From DAIDKA01 sp049792815 (lineage in GTDB: Bacteria; Pseudomonadota; Gammaproteobacteria; Steroidobacterales; Steroidobacteraceae): a stretch of 40,984 bases of DNA. Shown here one piece after another: positions 40,272-40,984 of this stretch (position 1 is its first letter; every line of letters starts with the position of its first letter). The notes beneath the pieces were generated by a model. The model was given only the letters and a program-made list of their open reading frames with translations. It did no database searches and was not told the origin of the DNA. The stretch covers positions 1-40,984 of the forward strand of contig JBARBG010000045.1 in assembly GCA_049792815.1 (NCBI GenBank), read 5' to 3'. The translations under genes were made by a program, and so were the position numbers.

Positions 40272-40916
40272 TCAGCGTCCACGCTGAGCATAACACCCGG
40301 TTTCCAGGATAATACTGCGCACCGGGTCCGGAACCAGATACCGCGGATCGCGCCCGGCTTCGATGAGCTGGCGCAGCTCCGTTGAAGAGATCTCAAGCTG
40401 TGTCGGGACATGAACATAGACATTGCCCGCCACTTTCGAATGCAGGTCGCGCACGCTGCCGGTGCCCCGGTCCACCATGACCTCGCCCAGCGGACCCTGC
40501 GCCGGCGCCCGCCAGCCGGGCCGATGCACCACCACGATATGTGCGAGGTCCAGTACTTCGCGCCAGCGATGCCAGTTCGGCAAGCCCAGGAACGCATCCA
40601 TGCCCATCAGCACGCACAGCGATCGATCCGGATTCTCCTGACGCAACTCGGTGAGCGTATCAACCGAATATGAAAATCCGGTACGCCGCACTTCGCGGTC
40701 GTCGACCATGAAGCCGGTCTGTCCGGCTACCGCAGCTCGTACCATCGCCAGCCGCAGCTCCGCAGTGGCGCGGGTTTCGGAACGATGGGGCGGGTTGCCG
40801 GTGGGCAGGAAGCGCACCTCGGTGAGGCGCAGCGCCTGCCACAGCTCGAACGCCGTGCGCAGATGCCCGACATGTATGGGGTCGAAAGTGCCGCCGAAAA
40901 TGCCAATGGGTTCCAT
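40272..40916 (-). CDS. nadD: Nicotinate-nucleotide adenylyltransferase
   Basis: A 214-residue NadD: GIFGGTFDPIHVGHLRTA (HxGH nucleotidyl-transfer motif), PTGNPPHR, GMDAFLGLPNWHRW and ISSTELRQLI (ISSTxxR). It converts nicotinate mononucleotide to deamido-NAD. ATG 40916. It follows the probable end of holA by 13 bp and leads rsfS-rlmH, as in E. coli and pseudomonads. Confidence 0.97.
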   Translation of the reverse strand: MEPIGIFGGTFDPIHVGHLRTAFELWQALRLTEVRFLPTGNPPHRSETRATAELRLAMVRAAVAGQTGFMVDDREVRRTGFSYSVDTLTELRQENPDRSLCVLMGMDAFLGLPNWHRWREVLDLAHIVVVHRPGWRAPAQGPLGEVMVDRGTGSVRDLHSKVAGNVYVHVPTQLEISSTELRQLIEAGRDPRYLVPDPVRSIILETGCYAQRGR

Positions 40917-40929
40917 GCTGTCCTGACCG

Positions 40930-40984
40930 TCAACCCAGCGCGCGCGGCGCGGCCGCGAGCGCGCGATGACCGCACAGATACGCC
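40930..40984 (-). CDS. C-terminal end of an upstream gene, probably holA (DNA polymerase III delta)
   Basis: One minus-strand frame entering from the right edge reads AYLCGHRALAAAPRALG and stops (TGA at 40932-40930), 13 bp before nadD. Only 17 residues are visible, too few to identify. The call rests on the conserved holA-nadD order. Confidence 0.35.
   Translation of the reverse strand, partial: AYLCGHRALAAAPRALG

Noticed and set aside
1..40984. CRISPR arrays, transposons, phage genes, toxin-antitoxin pairs
   Set aside because: No regularly spaced repeats, terminal inverted repeats, transposase or integrase motifs, or typical toxin pairs were seen on either strand.

Overview
The window is a gene-dense stretch (about 50 genes) of a high-GC bacterial chromosome. 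Gene content and order point to a gammaproteobacterium. It has ygfB-pepP-ubiH-ubiI diverging from a TIGR02449 gene, zapA, 6S RNA and ygfA. It also has rplM-rpsI, tldD/pmbA/yjgA, maf-rng, and (holA)-nadD-rsfS-rlmH. A Coq7-type ubiquinone hydroxylase next to a CRP/Vfr/Clp-type regulator, with the high GC, suggests the Xanthomonadales/Nevskiales/Steroidobacterales side of the class. That placement is inference from gene order, not a computed phylogeny.

Layout. 1-8.6 kb (minus strand): an ABC exporter (permease cut by the window edge, plus ATPase), a HIT-like protein, a HAD phosphatase, a PLP-dependent amino-acid decarboxylase, Sua5, a 958-residue two-protease-domain HtrA protein, and DgkA. 8.7-10.2 kb (plus): ispG and phhB. 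10.2-14.6 kb (minus): ygfB-pepP-ubiH-ubiI (ubiquinone hydroxylation). 14.6-17.4 kb (plus): a coiled-coil gene, zapA, 6S RNA, ygfA, an EVE-domain gene, a 16-codon lysine-rich ORF with its own promoter and hairpins, and rpiA. 17.4-21.7 kb (plus): an accessory, translationally overlapping five-gene operon. It encodes an exported PQQ/cytochrome c dehydrogenase, a carboxymuconolactone-decarboxylase-like protein, a beta-hydroxyacid dehydrogenase, a CPXCG protein and an exported alpha/beta hydrolase. It is followed by a decayed SnoaL-like gene and a secreted DUF6624 gene. 22.8-23.8 kb (minus): rplM-rpsI-tRNA-Gln. 24-25.5 kb (plus): coq7 and a CRP-like regulator with an acidic tail. 25.5-27 kb (minus): djlA-rpe. 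27-29.4 kb (plus): purC and yihY. 29.3-30.7 kb (minus): pmbA. 30.7-34.3 kb (plus): yjgA, purE-purK and an ExeA ATPase-FHA fusion. 34.3-41 kb (minus): holA(end)-nadD-rsfS-rlmH-maf-rng-nitrilase-tldD-two small genes.

Most of the window is housekeeping: purine synthesis (purC, purE, purK), ubiquinone (ubiH, ubiI, coq7), pentose phosphate (rpe, rpiA), ribosome and tRNA maturation (rplM, rpsI, rsfS, rlmH, rng, yjgA, sua5), NAD (nadD) and isoprenoids (ispG). The parts most worth following up are the PQQ-dehydrogenase operon, the Nma111-like protease, the 16-residue K/A peptide gene, the CRP acidic tail, the ExeA-FHA fusion, and a recurring arrangement in which a -10 box sits 6-7 nt before an ATG, implying leaderless mRNAs. 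No CRISPR array, insertion sequence, integrase or phage gene was seen. No gene-free stretch exceeds about 300 bases; the longest, between rplM and coq7, holds their two promoters.
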